64,000 nucleotides of DNA from Chryseobacterium gleum (lineage in GTDB: Bacteria > Bacteroidota > Bacteroidia > Flavobacteriales > Weeksellaceae). Positions within the stretch are counted from its first letter, which is position 1, and every line of letters begins with the position of its first letter. The notes under the pieces are model-generated. The model was not told the DNA's origin. It ran no database searches and saw only the letters and a list, made by a program, of their open reading frames with translations. The position numbers and the translations under genes were made by a program. Positions 33,751 through 43,967 of the stretch are shown here, piece after piece. The stretch is taken from NCBI RefSeq assembly GCF_900636535.1, contig NZ_LR134289.1, forward strand, positions 1,178,001 through 1,242,000, read 5' to 3'.

Positions 33751-35310
33751 ATGAGTAAGCCTTCTGATCCCAATGCAGAAATGATGAAACGCCTGCAGGA
33801 AATGCAGAAAGAACAGCTTATGATTTCCCGTTTAACCAAAGAGTTGTCTACCATTTTAGATAAGAAACAGCTTCAGCTTGTTATCAATACATCTTTCAAA
33901 ACTGAACTGGGATTCAATGATTGTATGATGATCAGGGATATAAAAGGAAATATTGAAATATTAGGCATCGGGACTGAAAATCAGAATCATACCACAGACC
34001 AACAGCTTGACAGGTATGTAAAAAACTGTCTTGATTCTGCGGAGCTTCTTCTTTTTGATCTTAAAGAACTGTCACCCCTTCCTTCCTGTTTTACCAAAGC
34101 TAAAAATTCGGGGATGCGGATGGCTGTCGGATTGGGACTGCCGGCTGTCAGTGAAAGTAAAAATGTACTCTTTCTTTTCTACAAAAGCTTTATTTCAAGA
34201 GATACAATTCCGGAAAGAATTTTAAACGGTATTTCTACCCAGCTTTCCATTACCTTCCATAATATAGATGTTCAGGAACAGTTGAAAACATTTCAGGGAA
34301 ATATCCGGGACTTTCCGAAAGAAGTTAAAGAAGAAAAGAAAAGCGAACACGGCTTTCATGGAATTGTGGGACAAAGTGAAGCCATGCAGTTCATTTTTGA
34401 ACAGATTACACAGGTAGCTCCTTCACAATCCAACGTGATTATCTTTGGAGAGACGGGTACAGGAAAAGAACTTATAGCACAGGCGGTTCATGAACTTTCG
34501 GAATTTTCGGGAAAGAAAATGATCAGGATAAACTGTGCGGCTATTCCTGCCAATTTAATAGAATCTGAACTTTTCGGGCATGAAAAAGGAAGCTTTACTG
34601 GAGCAACAGAGCAGCGGAAAGGAAAGTTTGAACAGGCCCATAACAGCACTATTTTCCTGGATGAAATTGGTGAACTTCCTCTGGAATTACAAGCGAGGCT
34701 TCTGAGGGTTCTTCAGGAAAAAGAAATTGAAAGAATCGGGGGAAACAAAAGGATTAAGGTGAATGCGCGGATCATTACGGCCACCAACAGGAATCTTGAA
34801 AAAGAAGTGGCGGAAGGAAGATTCAGGCTGGATCTGTATTACCGTTTGAATGTATTTCCTATTGAACTGCCTCCGCTGAGAGAAAGAAAAGAGGATATTC
34901 CTTTGCTGGCAGACTATTTCCTTGAAAAACTCTATCCTAAGACAGGCAAAAAGATTAATGGTTTTTCTCAGAACGTAGTCAAAATGATGATGGCTAATCC
35001 ATGGTTGGGTAATATCCGTGAACTGGAAAATATGGTTGAAAGAAGTATGCTGACGGCAAAAGGGGATATCATCAGGGAAATGGATTTTCCGAAAGTTATC
35101 AATTACCAAAATACAGATCAGGAGGTTCAGGTTAAAACGCTTCAGGAATTTGAAAAGGAATATATTCTAAAAATAATCAAAAAATGTAACGGCCGTATTT
35201 TCGGGGAAATAGGCGCTGCCAAATTACTGGGATTGCCTCCGACAACGCTTATTTCCAAAATGCAGAAACTTGGAATAGAGAAAAAACATTATTTCAGGGA
35301 GTCTGAATAA
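33751..35310 (+). CDS. Sigma-54 activator with GAF-like sensor
   Basis: A 519-aa enhancer-binding protein. An N-terminal GAF-like region (about 10-190) is followed by the AAA+ domain with Walker A GETGTGKE, the sigma-54 contact loop [15 protein letters not shown], Walker [10 protein letters not shown] and the R-finger area [15 protein letters not shown] Fis-type HTH ends it. It activates promoters of the -24/-12 type with ATP. Its AAA+ domain is nearly identical in long blocks to that of the regulator at 36047-37399, pointing to duplication. I could not find a convincing -24/-12 site in the window. Confidence 0.9.
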   Translation: MSKPSDPNAEMMKRLQEMQKEQLMISRLTKELSTILDKKQLQLVINTSFKTELGFNDCMMIRDIKGNIEILGIGTENQNHTTDQQLDRYVKNCLDSAELLLFDLKELSPLPSCFTKAKNSGMRMAVGLGLPAVSESKNVLFLFYKSFISRDTIPERILNGISTQLSITFHNIDVQEQLKTFQGNIRDFPKEVKEEKKSEHGFHGIVGQSEAMQFIFEQITQVAPSQSNVIIFGETGTGKELIAQAVHELSEFSGKKMIRINCAAIPANLIESELFGHEKGSFTGATEQRKGKFEQAHNSTIFLDEIGELPLELQARLLRVLQEKEIERIGGNKRIKVNARIITATNRNLEKEVAEGRFRLDLYYRLNVFPIELPPLRERKEDIPLLADYFLEKLYPKTGKKINGFSQNVVKMMMANPWLGNIRELENMVERSMLTAKGDIIREMDFPKVINYQNTDQEVQVKTLQEFEKEYILKIIKKCNGRIFGEIGAAKLLGLPPTTLISKMQKLGIEKKHYFRESE

Positions 35311-35930
35311 TCTTTGTAAAGCCCCATTTCTATTTTCCCGGAAGACAAAGCCCAGAAAATCCAGAGTCCTAAAATGATCATCAAAGAAACCGCCGGTATC
35401 CAGAACGACAGGATTAAAGCAATAACATAGATGGGAAGCCCATATAAATAATTATTATGGATCTTTTTTATAGCCGCATCGGTAATACCGGGACGCAAAA
35501 GTTTTTTATTCCGTGTGGCCAGAAACCATAATAAATTGTAAGCAAGATTGATCAGGACAAAAATACCGGTATAAAGCGCTACAACAACAGAGGAAGCTTC
35601 ACCATCAAAATACCTTGCCAGCAAAGCGGTCGGATAAGAAACTGCCGAAACCAGAAAAAGGATCAGTCCATTGGCAAACATAATTGCAGAATTCCTGATG
35701 TAGATCTGTTTGAAAATCTTATGATGGTTTACCCACATGATAAAAATACTGAAAAATGAAAGGATAAATGCCAGAAATGCCGGCCATTGATTCTTCAGAA
35801 AGACCAGCAGATCATTCCCGTTCTGTATTGAATGTTCTTCAGGAAAATGAAGATCCAGCACCAAAAGCGTAACGGCTATTGCAAAAACACCATCGCTGAA
35901 CCCTTCTATTCTGAGCGTTTCTTTTTCCAT
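35289..35930 (-). CDS. TMEM175-family potassium channel-like protein
   Basis: A 213-aa membrane protein. The signature [19 protein letters not shown] at the first helix is that of bacterial TMEM175 channels (DUF1211), which conduct potassium. Six hydrophobic segments are visible. The 3' end overlaps the convergent sigma-54 activator gene by 22 nt. It is unpaired with a kinase or any other ion gene, and its role here is uncertain. Confidence 0.85.
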   Translation of the reverse strand: MEKETLRIEGFSDGVFAIAVTLLVLDLHFPEEHSIQNGNDLLVFLKNQWPAFLAFILSFFSIFIMWVNHHKIFKQIYIRNSAIMFANGLILFLVSAVSYPTALLARYFDGEASSVVVALYTGIFVLINLAYNLLWFLATRNKKLLRPGITDAAIKKIHNNYLYGLPIYVIALILSFWIPAVSLMIILGLWIFWALSSGKIEMGLYKDYSDSLK

Positions 35931-36046
35931 AATTACCTGATTGATTTATGATTCTAAAGACATAATAATTTTGTCCTCCAATTATTTGAAGAATTATAAT
36001 TAAAAAATTGTAAGAAAATAGGGTTTCCGGTTAGCTTTCCCCGGAA

Positions 36047-37399
36047 TTATTTATAGCCTTTGTCAATTCCCAGTTTTTTCATTTTGGAATATAAAGTCTG
36101 AGCTTGTATCTTCAGCAGCTCTGCAGCGCCACCCGGCCCGGAAACTTTTCCGTTGGAAGTCTGAAGCGCACTCATGATATGATCTCTTTCCATATCTTCC
36201 AATGATTTCAGTGGCCCTTGTATTTCTGTAGGCTTTTCAATGATTTTGGGCAGATCGAAGCTTTCTATTTCTGTGGTCTTGGCCAGAAGAACACTTCTTT
36301 CAATAAGATGCTCCAGCTCACGGATATTGCCAGGCCATTGATAATTTAACAGCTGTTCTAATGCTTTTTCACTGATGGATGTGATATTTCTTCTCGAAGC
36401 AGCGGCATATTTATTCAGGAAAAAATGGGCCAGCAAGACGATATCTTCCTTTCTTTCTCTCAGCGGAGGCAGCTCAATAGGGAAAACATTCAAACGGTAA
36501 TACAGATCCAGCCTGAATCTTCCTTCTGCCACTTCTTTTTCCAGGGAACGGTTGGTAGCAGCTACAATTCTTACGTTTACTTTAACCGTATTATTTCCTC
36601 CCAGCCGTTCAATTTCTTTTTCCTGTAAAACTCTCAGTAATTTAACCTGTGAATCCAGTGGCAGCTCCCCTATTTCATCCAGGAAGACGGTTCCACCGTT
36701 GGCTTGTTCAAATTTTCCGATCCTCAATGTATTGGCTCCGGTGAAACTTCCTTTTTCGTGTCCGAAAAGCTCAGATTCGATAAGCGCATGCGGCAGGGCG
36801 GCACAGTTGACCACAACAATAGGATGGGCTTTACGTTCTGAAAGCTCATGAACGGAATGGGCTACTTTTTCCTTTCCTGTTCCGCTTTCCCCGACCACCA
36901 GAACAGACGTATCTGTAGGAGCTACCACCCTTATTTTTTCAACAACATCCTGAAGTACCTTGCTTTTCCCGATAATTCCTTCAATGACTTCGTTATTTCC
37001 GGTATCAGTACACAATTCACAGCCTCTTTCCATGTCATAGCGGTATCTGGCAATGTCAAGCATAACAATCATGTCACGTTCCCGGAAGGGTTTTACCATA
37101 AATCCGTAAGGCTGTGTTTCTTTCACTGCTTCCAGAGTAGACTGGTTGGTATTGGCTGAAATATAAAGAAAAGGAAGATTCATTTCACGCAGTTCCCAGG
37201 CAAGATCGATTCCTGTGAGGTCACCTTTTAAGATGATATCAAGAAGCACCCAATCCGGCTTATTATCTGCAATCAGTTTTCTGGCCTGAACCACTGAAGA
37301 TGCAATACCCGTGACCTGATAACCGGCTTTCATCAGCATCAGTTTCAGATCATTGGCTACAATAAATTCATCTTCTACAATTAATATTTTTTCTTTCAT
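36047..37399 (-). CDS. Sigma-54-dependent response regulator (NtrC type)
   Basis: A 450-aa protein with a receiver (DWVLLDIILKGDLTG with Asp), AAA+ domain ([32 protein letters not shown]) and Fis HTH. The upstream TPR kinase gene ends 12 nt before it, so they form a two-component pair. The receiver lacks the usual MP after the phosphoacceptor Asp (DIILKGDL). Its AAA+ domain shares long identical blocks with the activator at 33751-35310. Confidence 0.92.
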   Translation of the reverse strand: MKEKILIVEDEFIVANDLKLMLMKAGYQVTGIASSVVQARKLIADNKPDWVLLDIILKGDLTGIDLAWELREMNLPFLYISANTNQSTLEAVKETQPYGFMVKPFRERDMIVMLDIARYRYDMERGCELCTDTGNNEVIEGIIGKSKVLQDVVEKIRVVAPTDTSVLVVGESGTGKEKVAHSVHELSERKAHPIVVVNCAALPHALIESELFGHEKGSFTGANTLRIGKFEQANGGTVFLDEIGELPLDSQVKLLRVLQEKEIERLGGNNTVKVNVRIVAATNRSLEKEVAEGRFRLDLYYRLNVFPIELPPLRERKEDIVLLAHFFLNKYAAASRRNITSISEKALEQLLNYQWPGNIRELEHLIERSVLLAKTTEIESFDLPKIIEKPTEIQGPLKSLEDMERDHIMSALQTSNGKVSGPGGAAELLKIQAQTLYSKMKKLGIDKGYK

Positions 37400-37411
37400 A
37401 ATAATCAGCCT

Positions 37412-39679
37412 TTAATTTGAAGGAGTTATTTCTGTATTTTTTCTGAAGGTAATCGTCACTTTTAAGCCCCCTTTGTTTTCGAGATGGAAGGTTCCGTCCA
37501 ACTGGTCGGTAAGCCCGCGCATCAGATTCATTCCCAAAGAATCTGTTTCTTCGATATTAAAATCTTCAGGAAGCCCTACTCCATTATCTGAAATCATTAG
37601 TTCACAAAGATCTTCGTCGGTATTTTTAAATGAAACAAAAACTTCCCCTTTGCGGTCATCCGGAAATGCATATTTTACGGTATTATTGACCGCTTCATTG
37701 ACGATCAGTCCCATAGGAACGGCCTGTGCCACGTCAAGAAACACTTTATCAGTATCCACCGTAAAGTTGATTTTCCTTTCGGATGAATAACATTCTTTGA
37801 TATAGGTAATCAGCTCATAAATATACCACGACATGTCAATCATTGAAAGATTGTCAGACTGATAAAGCTTCTGGTGGATCAGGGACATCGCGTGCATTCT
37901 GTGCTGGCTGTTCTGGATGGCCATCAGGGCATCTTCATTGTCCAGATAAGCCGACTGTGTATTAAGTAAACTGATCACAATCTGCAGGTTATTTTTAACC
38001 CTGTGATGGATTTCCTTTAAAAGCCATTCTTTCTCAGAAAGTAATTTCTTCAGTTGCTCATTCTGCTCATCAATCTGCTTACGTTTCAGTTCCAGGTTTT
38101 TATTGGCATTGCTTTTTAATCTTGAACGGTTATACAGCAAAGCAGCAAAAAGGATCAGCGCCAGAATACTTCCAATGAAAACATATCTGATAAAGGTATC
38201 ATTGGCAATTTTAATATCCTGCAGTTTTGCTTTCTGGGTCAGCAGCTGAATATTTTTATCTTTCTGTTCTGTCTCAAACTGAATTTTAAGGCTGTTGATC
38301 TGCTTGCTTTTTTCGCCGTTAAAAACAGAATCAGAAAGTTTTTTGTACAGCTGATAATGTTGTATGGCATCAAGGTATTTTCCCTGTATGGAATCTGCCT
38401 TAAACCACATTAAATGATTCTCCGAACGAAGCATATCATTTCCGTTATTTTTAGCTATTGAATCAAAAAGTCTGGCTTCACGGTACATTTTATTAAAGTT
38501 CCGGGTCTGGTAATGATAGAAAACAAAGCTCCGCAGCAATGAGGCCTGTTGGTTATTTTTTTCAGCATTTTCACCATAATAGGCCACCAGTTTTTTGTAG
38601 TAGGCTTCCGCTTCGTTAAACTGCTTTAGAATAGTGTAGGTGCTGAACAGGATATAGTTTTCCGACATTTCAAAATTCTGATCTACAATAGGATACTTTT
38701 CTCTGTATTCCTGAATCATGGTAATGGCCTGCTTAAATTTTTTCTGCCTGATCAGCATCGTAGAAATATTATTGGCCACCGTTCTGATGTAAGTATTATC
38801 TTTGTTTTTCTTTGCTGTGGCAAGTGATTTTTCCCAATACTTCATGGCATCATCATTCTTACGGAGATAGTAATACACCATTCCGATATTGCTGTAAATA
38901 GAGCACATCTGTAAAGAATAATCATTCACACTTTCAGCTGTTTTTTCAGCAAGAAGACCATAACGGAGCGCTTCCTCATAATCCGCCTTCTGAATTTCAA
39001 CCTGGGAGATAAGGTTATAGACACTCTGTAATTCTCTGAATTTCACAGACTGATAAACAGACAGGGATTGTTTAAGTAAGCCCAGAGCCTTATCAGCATT
39101 TTCTTTGATGTAGTAAAGTTCACCCAGATCTTTTAAAACGCCTGCCTGATTCAGTTTTGATCCTGAATTCTTAAACAGTTCCAATGCTTTTTCTTTCAGT
39201 TTGATTTTAGTATCAAAATATTCGGGTTTATTGTCATACATATATGATAATTCATTGTATGCTTCTCCGGCCTGCTCTTTAAAATGATTTTTTTCAAAAT
39301 AAGAAAGCGCCTGTTTCATGTTGGAAAAAGCAATCGTTTTACGGCCTCTTTCTTTATCTATTTTGGCATCCAGAAAGATGAGTTTTCCGGCAGACAACGG
39401 ATCCTCGGATTTCATATTGAGTGCTTTTGCCTGTCTGTTAAGAATAGCGGCACTGTCGAGATCAGCTTTCAACTCTCCTTTTTTAGTAATGTAATAGTTA
39501 CTCAGACGCAGCAATAAAGCGATTTTCTGAGTAGTATTGGTGGAAGAGGAAATCTGTTTTCTCAACAGTGCAGGATTTTCCTGGATCTGTGCTTTTGTAT
39601 TGCATGAAAACATCAAAACCAACGAAAAAAATACTATCCTTAGTAGATTTTTAGATAAAAAATAAAGGCCGAAATTCAT
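37412..39679 (-). CDS. TPR sensor kinase, HisKA_2 class
   Basis: A 755-aa protein with a signal peptide or lipoprotein-like leader (LMFSC near residue 26), an all-helical TPR region (about 40-470), one membrane segment (about 497-518), a coiled coil, then a HisKA_2 phosphoacceptor region (EIHHRVKNNLQIVISLL) and an HATPase (NEAVNNTVKYAF, SDNGVGLPED). It probably senses a periplasmic signal with its TPRs. The regulator follows by 12 nt. Confidence 0.9.
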   Translation of the reverse strand: MNFGLYFLSKNLLRIVFFSLVLMFSCNTKAQIQENPALLRKQISSSTNTTQKIALLLRLSNYYITKKGELKADLDSAAILNRQAKALNMKSEDPLSAGKLIFLDAKIDKERGRKTIAFSNMKQALSYFEKNHFKEQAGEAYNELSYMYDNKPEYFDTKIKLKEKALELFKNSGSKLNQAGVLKDLGELYYIKENADKALGLLKQSLSVYQSVKFRELQSVYNLISQVEIQKADYEEALRYGLLAEKTAESVNDYSLQMCSIYSNIGMVYYYLRKNDDAMKYWEKSLATAKKNKDNTYIRTVANNISTMLIRQKKFKQAITMIQEYREKYPIVDQNFEMSENYILFSTYTILKQFNEAEAYYKKLVAYYGENAEKNNQQASLLRSFVFYHYQTRNFNKMYREARLFDSIAKNNGNDMLRSENHLMWFKADSIQGKYLDAIQHYQLYKKLSDSVFNGEKSKQINSLKIQFETEQKDKNIQLLTQKAKLQDIKIANDTFIRYVFIGSILALILFAALLYNRSRLKSNANKNLELKRKQIDEQNEQLKKLLSEKEWLLKEIHHRVKNNLQIVISLLNTQSAYLDNEDALMAIQNSQHRMHAMSLIHQKLYQSDNLSMIDMSWYIYELITYIKECYSSERKINFTVDTDKVFLDVAQAVPMGLIVNEAVNNTVKYAFPDDRKGEVFVSFKNTDEDLCELMISDNGVGLPEDFNIEETDSLGMNLMRGLTDQLDGTFHLENKGGLKVTITFRKNTEITPSN

Positions 39680-39724
39680 TTTTTAAAGGTAATCTATTAT
39701 CCTGTAATCTGCCATAGTCCTGTG

Positions 39725-40390
39725 CTAGTTTTTACGGTGGTAAAAATAACAGATGATCATTGCCAGTCCGGGTAAAACCAATGTTACCAGCCCATATTGT
39801 TTTCCTGCATAAGCCCCTAAAAAACAGCCTACCAGAAATCCGAGTATGGTAACCAGCTGCTTCTTCAGACTTGCCCATGCTTCAGGGTGGTGAAACCCGT
39901 TTGATAACAGCGTTCCGAAATCCAGGGAAGCCTGGGTTACATTTCCTGTCATCATGGTCGTCGGGCCATGGGTTTCTTTTGCATAAAGTTTTCCGAAAGC
40001 ATTCTGAAGTCCCATTGCAAAAACGGTAATCATAGCCACAGTATACATCACAACTTCTGAAAATGTTCCGTAATAACTGAAAACGGCAACAATCATCCCG
40101 GCCGACAAGAGCAGTGCTCCTTCCCAGAATAACAGCGTATAATGATTGATGACTTTCCCGGCAATCCTCCCTCCTGCCATAACCGCAAGAATAAATACCG
40201 GAAACGTAAGCAGCTTTACCCAGGCATGAATATCCGATCCTTTCACAAACTGATAGGCAAATACAATAAAGTTCCCCGTAACATGCGCCGAAAAAAGGGC
40301 ATCTGCAGCTACAAAAGTCACGGTATCGCAATATCCGGCAATCATGGTTAACAATAAGGTGACAAAACCGATATTATGTTTTACTTCCAT
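39725..40390 (-). CDS. DUF1275 (YoaK-type) membrane protein, second copy
   Basis: A 221-aa protein with six predicted helices and the conserved GYCDTVTFV and AHVTGNFIVF blocks near the N-terminus. It is a divergent relative of the gene at 31070. It follows the second Dps gene by 4 nt on the minus strand and ends the long right-arm operon. Function of the family is unknown. Confidence 0.8.
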   Translation of the reverse strand: MEVKHNIGFVTLLLTMIAGYCDTVTFVAADALFSAHVTGNFIVFAYQFVKGSDIHAWVKLLTFPVFILAVMAGGRIAGKVINHYTLLFWEGALLLSAGMIVAVFSYYGTFSEVVMYTVAMITVFAMGLQNAFGKLYAKETHGPTTMMTGNVTQASLDFGTLLSNGFHHPEAWASLKKQLVTILGFLVGCFLGAYAGKQYGLVTLVLPGLAMIICYFYHRKN

Positions 40391-40394
40391 GTTT

Positions 40395-40868
40395 CTATTT
40401 TAAATGTGAACGCAGCATCCAGGCCATTTTCTCATGAGTTTCCAGTAATCCTGTGATATAGTCGCTTGTTCCTGGATCACGGAATTCAACAGCAAAGTTT
40501 TCAATATTTTCACGAAGATGAATGATGATGCTTTCATGGTCGGAAAGAAGTGCTCTGATGTAAGTCAGGCTGTCGTTCGATTCCAGATGATGCTCAGACA
40601 AATGGGTTAATGCAAGATATTCCCTTAAAGTAGCCGGAGCGTAATGCCCAAGCGTTCTGATTCTTTCTGCCAGATCGTCGATGATGTCGTCCAGCTGCCC
40701 GTATTGTGCCTCGAAAAACAGGTGTTTATTGTAAAAATCCGGTCCTTCCACATTCCAATGTGCTTTTCTTGTTTTGGTATACAATACAAATTCGTCTGCT
40801 AAGGTGGTAACCAGTACTTCAGCAACTTTTGCTAAATTTTCGTTTTTAATTCCGATTGAAGTTTTCAT
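40395..40868 (-). CDS. dps: Dps-family DNA-binding ferritin, second copy
   Basis: A 157-aa Dps protein of the same length as the gene at 23948. Ferroxidase motif KAHWNVEGPDFYNKH then FFEAQYGQLDDIIDDLAER. It mineralises iron and protects DNA. It is the eighth of nine closely spaced minus-strand genes, with a 1-nt gap to the DoxX gene. It lacks the LytTR-type promoter seen at the first copy, so the two copies are probably expressed under different conditions. Confidence 0.93.
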   Translation of the reverse strand: MKTSIGIKNENLAKVAEVLVTTLADEFVLYTKTRKAHWNVEGPDFYNKHLFFEAQYGQLDDIIDDLAERIRTLGHYAPATLREYLALTHLSEHHLESNDSLTYIRALLSDHESIIIHLRENIENFAVEFRDPGTSDYITGLLETHEKMAWMLRSHLK

Positions 40869-40869
40869 T

Positions 40870-41295
40870 TTATAAAATATTTAATAAGTAATAATCAAGT
40901 GAATATCTTCCTGCTCCCAAGGCAAGAATCAGTAACAGGGAAAGGGTGTACATGAAAGGAACGTCCCGTACTTCCAGTGAATCTTTTCTGTGAACCACAA
41001 AATATCCGATAGCCGTTACCCCAATGGTTGGTAAAACGGCAAGCCTGGTTCCCAGTCCTAAAATAATCAGAAACGGAACCACAAGATCAGCAAATGAAGC
41101 GACTATGGCATTGAGTTGATCAGGCAATCCCAGAGGATTGGGAATCACTTCCCTTTGTCCGTTTTCCAGCCTGAATTTCTTTAAACCATGCACTCTGAAC
41201 AATTGAATCGCAAGGAGTACCCGGAAAACCAGGAATGAAGCATCATTGAATGGTGAACCTAAATCTGATGAAAGGATCTGTTTTAAAATTTCCAT
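40870..41295 (-). CDS. DoxX-family membrane protein
   Basis: A 141-aa four-helix membrane protein of the DoxX/DoxD family (FRVLLAIQLFRVHGLKKF, VPFLIILGLGTRLAVLPTIG). The family is linked to thiosulfate or redox metabolism and oxidative stress in some bacteria. It sits between the amidohydrolase gene (12-nt gap) and the second Dps gene (1-nt gap). Confidence 0.8.
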   Translation of the reverse strand: MEILKQILSSDLGSPFNDASFLVFRVLLAIQLFRVHGLKKFRLENGQREVIPNPLGLPDQLNAIVASFADLVVPFLIILGLGTRLAVLPTIGVTAIGYFVVHRKDSLEVRDVPFMYTLSLLLILALGAGRYSLDYYLLNIL

Positions 41296-41307
41296 ATGTA
41301 TTGATCG

Positions 41308-43197
41308 TTAAAAAGCAAAGCACGAACAGCCTAAAGCTCCCCAGAATGTGTGGTAATTATTAACGGGCACATTGCTCATCCTTGCCTGGTTATGGTTATG
41401 ATGATGAATATCGCAGCTTCCGGCACAGCTATGAATTTGCGAAGCTAAAGGAGCTTTTAAATCCTGTTTTGCATTTTTCTCAATTTCTTTCTGAAAATGT
41501 CCGCCTGCAGGGTAATATCCGTTATAAAGATTCGTTGGAGACCAATCCGGAAGCACAGGAATGGATGGTGGTGCGTAGGATGAGAATGTTCCTTTGGCAT
41601 AGACTATTTTCCCGTCAACAATGGTCATTTCCGCTTCAATATTTTTGATCTCTTCATCATCAACCGTGAAATAATCCTGATCAAGAACTGCCAGATCGGC
41701 AAACATTCCTACTCTGATATCACCTTTTTTCTGCTGTTCCTGAGAGAACCATGCACTACCTTTCGTGTACAGCTCCAATGCGGTTGCTCTGTCCAGCTTT
41801 GTTTCGTGATACAATTGAAGTCCGCCAACGGTTTTTCCTGCGGTCAGCCAATACATGGAAACCCATGGATTATAGCTGCTTACTCTTGTGGCATCCGAAC
41901 CTCCGCCTACAGGAACTCCCATTTCCAGCATTTTTTTGACGGGTGGTGTACTTTCTGCGGCCGGGGAACCATAACGGTCTGCAAAATATTCTCCCTGGTA
42001 AGCCATTCTGCTCTGGATGGCGATTCCTCCGCCAAGCATTTTTACCCTTTCGATATTTTTTTCATCAATGGTTTCTGCATGATCAAAAATCCATGGAAGA
42101 CCATTGAAGGGAATATCGCGGTTTACTTTTTCAAAGACATTTAAAAACCGGGTGATGCTTTCATTATAGGTGGCGTGAAGCCTGAATGGCCAGCGGTTTT
42201 CTACCAGTAAACGGACTACTTTTTCGAGATCTGCTTCCATGTTTTCAGGCAGATCGGGTCTTGGCTGAAGAAAGTCTTCAAAATCGGCTGCCGAAAATAC
42301 GAGCATCTCTCCCGCCCCGTTGTGGCGGTACATATCATCCCCCTGATATAATTTTACCGTGTCGATCCAATCGCTGAAATCTTCAAATTCATGCTTAGGT
42401 TTCTGGGTAAAAAGATTATACGCGATCCTTACCGTAAGCTGCTTTTTCTCATTCAGTTCGTTTACCACCTGATAATCATCCGGAAAATTCTGGAATCCTC
42501 CGCCGGCATCAATAACGCTGGTAATTCCGAAGCGGTTCAGTTCTGTCATAAAATGCCTTGTGGAATTCAGCTGGTGTTCGTAAGAAAGCTTCGGACCTTT
42601 TGCTAATGTTGAATATAAGATCATGGCATTGGGTGTGGCAATAATCAACCCTGTGGGTTCACCGTTAGCATCTCTTTCAATATGTCCGCCAGCCGGAGCT
42701 GGGGTGTCTTTGGTAAATCCAACCGCTTTCAATGCTGCCCTGTTCATTAAGGCCCTGTCGTATAAATGCAGGATAAAAACAGGTGTTTCCGGAGCAATGG
42801 CATTAATTTCCTCCAGGGTTGGCATCCTTCTTTCTGCAAACTGGAATTCGGACCATCCTCCCACAACACGAACCCATTGCGGGGAAGGCGTACGGTCTAC
42901 CTGGTCTTTTAACATTCTGAGCGCATCGGCCAGTGAGGGAACTCCGTCCCATCTTAATTCCAGGTTGTAATTCAATCCGCCACGGATCAGATGGATATGA
43001 GAATCATTGATTCCCGGTACTACTCTTTTCTTTCTGAGATCAATAAGTTTTGTGGCCTCATCTGCAAACTGGTCTGCCAGTCCGTCATTTCCAACCGCGA
43101 TAATTTTCCCGTCTTTAATGGCCACGGCAGAAACTTCCGGAGTTTCTTTATTGAAAGTGTGTATTTTTCCGTTGTATAGGATAAGATCTGCTTTCAT
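41308..43197 (-). CDS. YtcJ-like amidohydrolase with Cys/His-rich tail
   Basis: A 629-aa amidohydrolase. The metal motif GINDSHIHL (residues 60-75), conserved GWSEFQFAERRMP and late VGGGSDATRVSSYNPW match the YtcJ group, whose substrates are usually unknown amides. There is no signal peptide. The last 45 residues are unusual: HSCAGSCDIHHHNHNQA and later GCSCFAF put four Cys and a cluster of His in a tail outside the family domain. A metal-binding or redox tail is possible. It lies in the right-arm operon, 6 nt after the M17-domain gene. Confidence 0.85.
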   Translation of the reverse strand: MKADLILYNGKIHTFNKETPEVSAVAIKDGKIIAVGNDGLADQFADEATKLIDLRKKRVVPGINDSHIHLIRGGLNYNLELRWDGVPSLADALRMLKDQVDRTPSPQWVRVVGGWSEFQFAERRMPTLEEINAIAPETPVFILHLYDRALMNRAALKAVGFTKDTPAPAGGHIERDANGEPTGLIIATPNAMILYSTLAKGPKLSYEHQLNSTRHFMTELNRFGITSVIDAGGGFQNFPDDYQVVNELNEKKQLTVRIAYNLFTQKPKHEFEDFSDWIDTVKLYQGDDMYRHNGAGEMLVFSAADFEDFLQPRPDLPENMEADLEKVVRLLVENRWPFRLHATYNESITRFLNVFEKVNRDIPFNGLPWIFDHAETIDEKNIERVKMLGGGIAIQSRMAYQGEYFADRYGSPAAESTPPVKKMLEMGVPVGGGSDATRVSSYNPWVSMYWLTAGKTVGGLQLYHETKLDRATALELYTKGSAWFSQEQQKKGDIRVGMFADLAVLDQDYFTVDDEEIKNIEAEMTIVDGKIVYAKGTFSSYAPPSIPVLPDWSPTNLYNGYYPAGGHFQKEIEKNAKQDLKAPLASQIHSCAGSCDIHHHNHNQARMSNVPVNNYHTFWGALGCSCFAF

Positions 43198-43203
43198 TTG
43201 TAA

Positions 43204-43947
43204 TTATTTGGTGTTCAACTTCGAAATAGCATCCTGAATTCCTCCTCCGGCAATGGTGAAAAATGATGGCCCGGCCAGCAGAATCAGTTTTTTCAGTTTC
43301 ATTTTATCGGATAAATGCTGAGCATTTAAATATGATTGGGCACGATAGGCGTCAAAGGCACCCAAAACCACATTTTCTGCCACTAAAGCGGTTGGAGAAT
43401 CAATTCCTGCATCTTTGATATCGCTGGCAAATGATACGGTATGTACCTGCAGTTTCAAAGCTTCTCTCATCGCAACACTTCCTACTTCTTTCATCAATTC
43501 AGCATCGAAAGAGTTTCTGTTCCCCAGGCCGATCAACAGCAGTTTTCCGGAGGCAAGGCTTCCTTTTGGAGGGTTAATTAATAAGGTTTCCAAAGCGTGT
43601 CCTTTGAACTGTCCTTTTTTACGGACTTCTGTAATAATTCCTTTTAATGCTTCATCCAGATGAACCATTCCGTTCAGTTCTTTGGGAAGCGCCGGCGGAT
43701 TGACAATATCTCCTTCAGTATATTCGAAAACACAGGCGATCTGTAGATCTGCTTTAGCAGCAGAAGGTCCCTGAACCAGTCCTACAACAGAAATTCCGTC
43801 AACAGTTCCCCATGTTTTTGAGGTTCCGACTGCTGTTTTTTCTGTAGCAGCCTGTGCTGAAACGAAGTGGGTTCCCGCAGTTGCCAAAATCAATGCTGTA
43901 AAGAGTGTTTTTGACCAATTGATGTATTTTGAAATTGAATTTTGCAT
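43204..43947 (-). CDS. Exported orphan leucyl-aminopeptidase N-domain
   Basis: A 247-aa protein with a signal peptide (residues 1-32, ending VSAQ). It resembles the N-terminal macro-like domain of M17 leucyl aminopeptidases (GKLLLIGLGNRNSFD and the following helix). The zinc-binding catalytic domain is absent; the frame ends normally at TAA, so it is not a frameshift. It probably has a binding or structural role. It lies 20 nt after the alginate-export-like porin gene. Confidence 0.75.
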   Translation of the reverse strand: MQNSISKYINWSKTLFTALILATAGTHFVSAQAATEKTAVGTSKTWGTVDGISVVGLVQGPSAAKADLQIACVFEYTEGDIVNPPALPKELNGMVHLDEALKGIITEVRKKGQFKGHALETLLINPPKGSLASGKLLLIGLGNRNSFDAELMKEVGSVAMREALKLQVHTVSFASDIKDAGIDSPTALVAENVVLGAFDAYRAQSYLNAQHLSDKMKLKKLILLAGPSFFTIAGGGIQDAISKLNTK

Positions 43948-43967
43948 AATAAATGATTTAGTAATGA

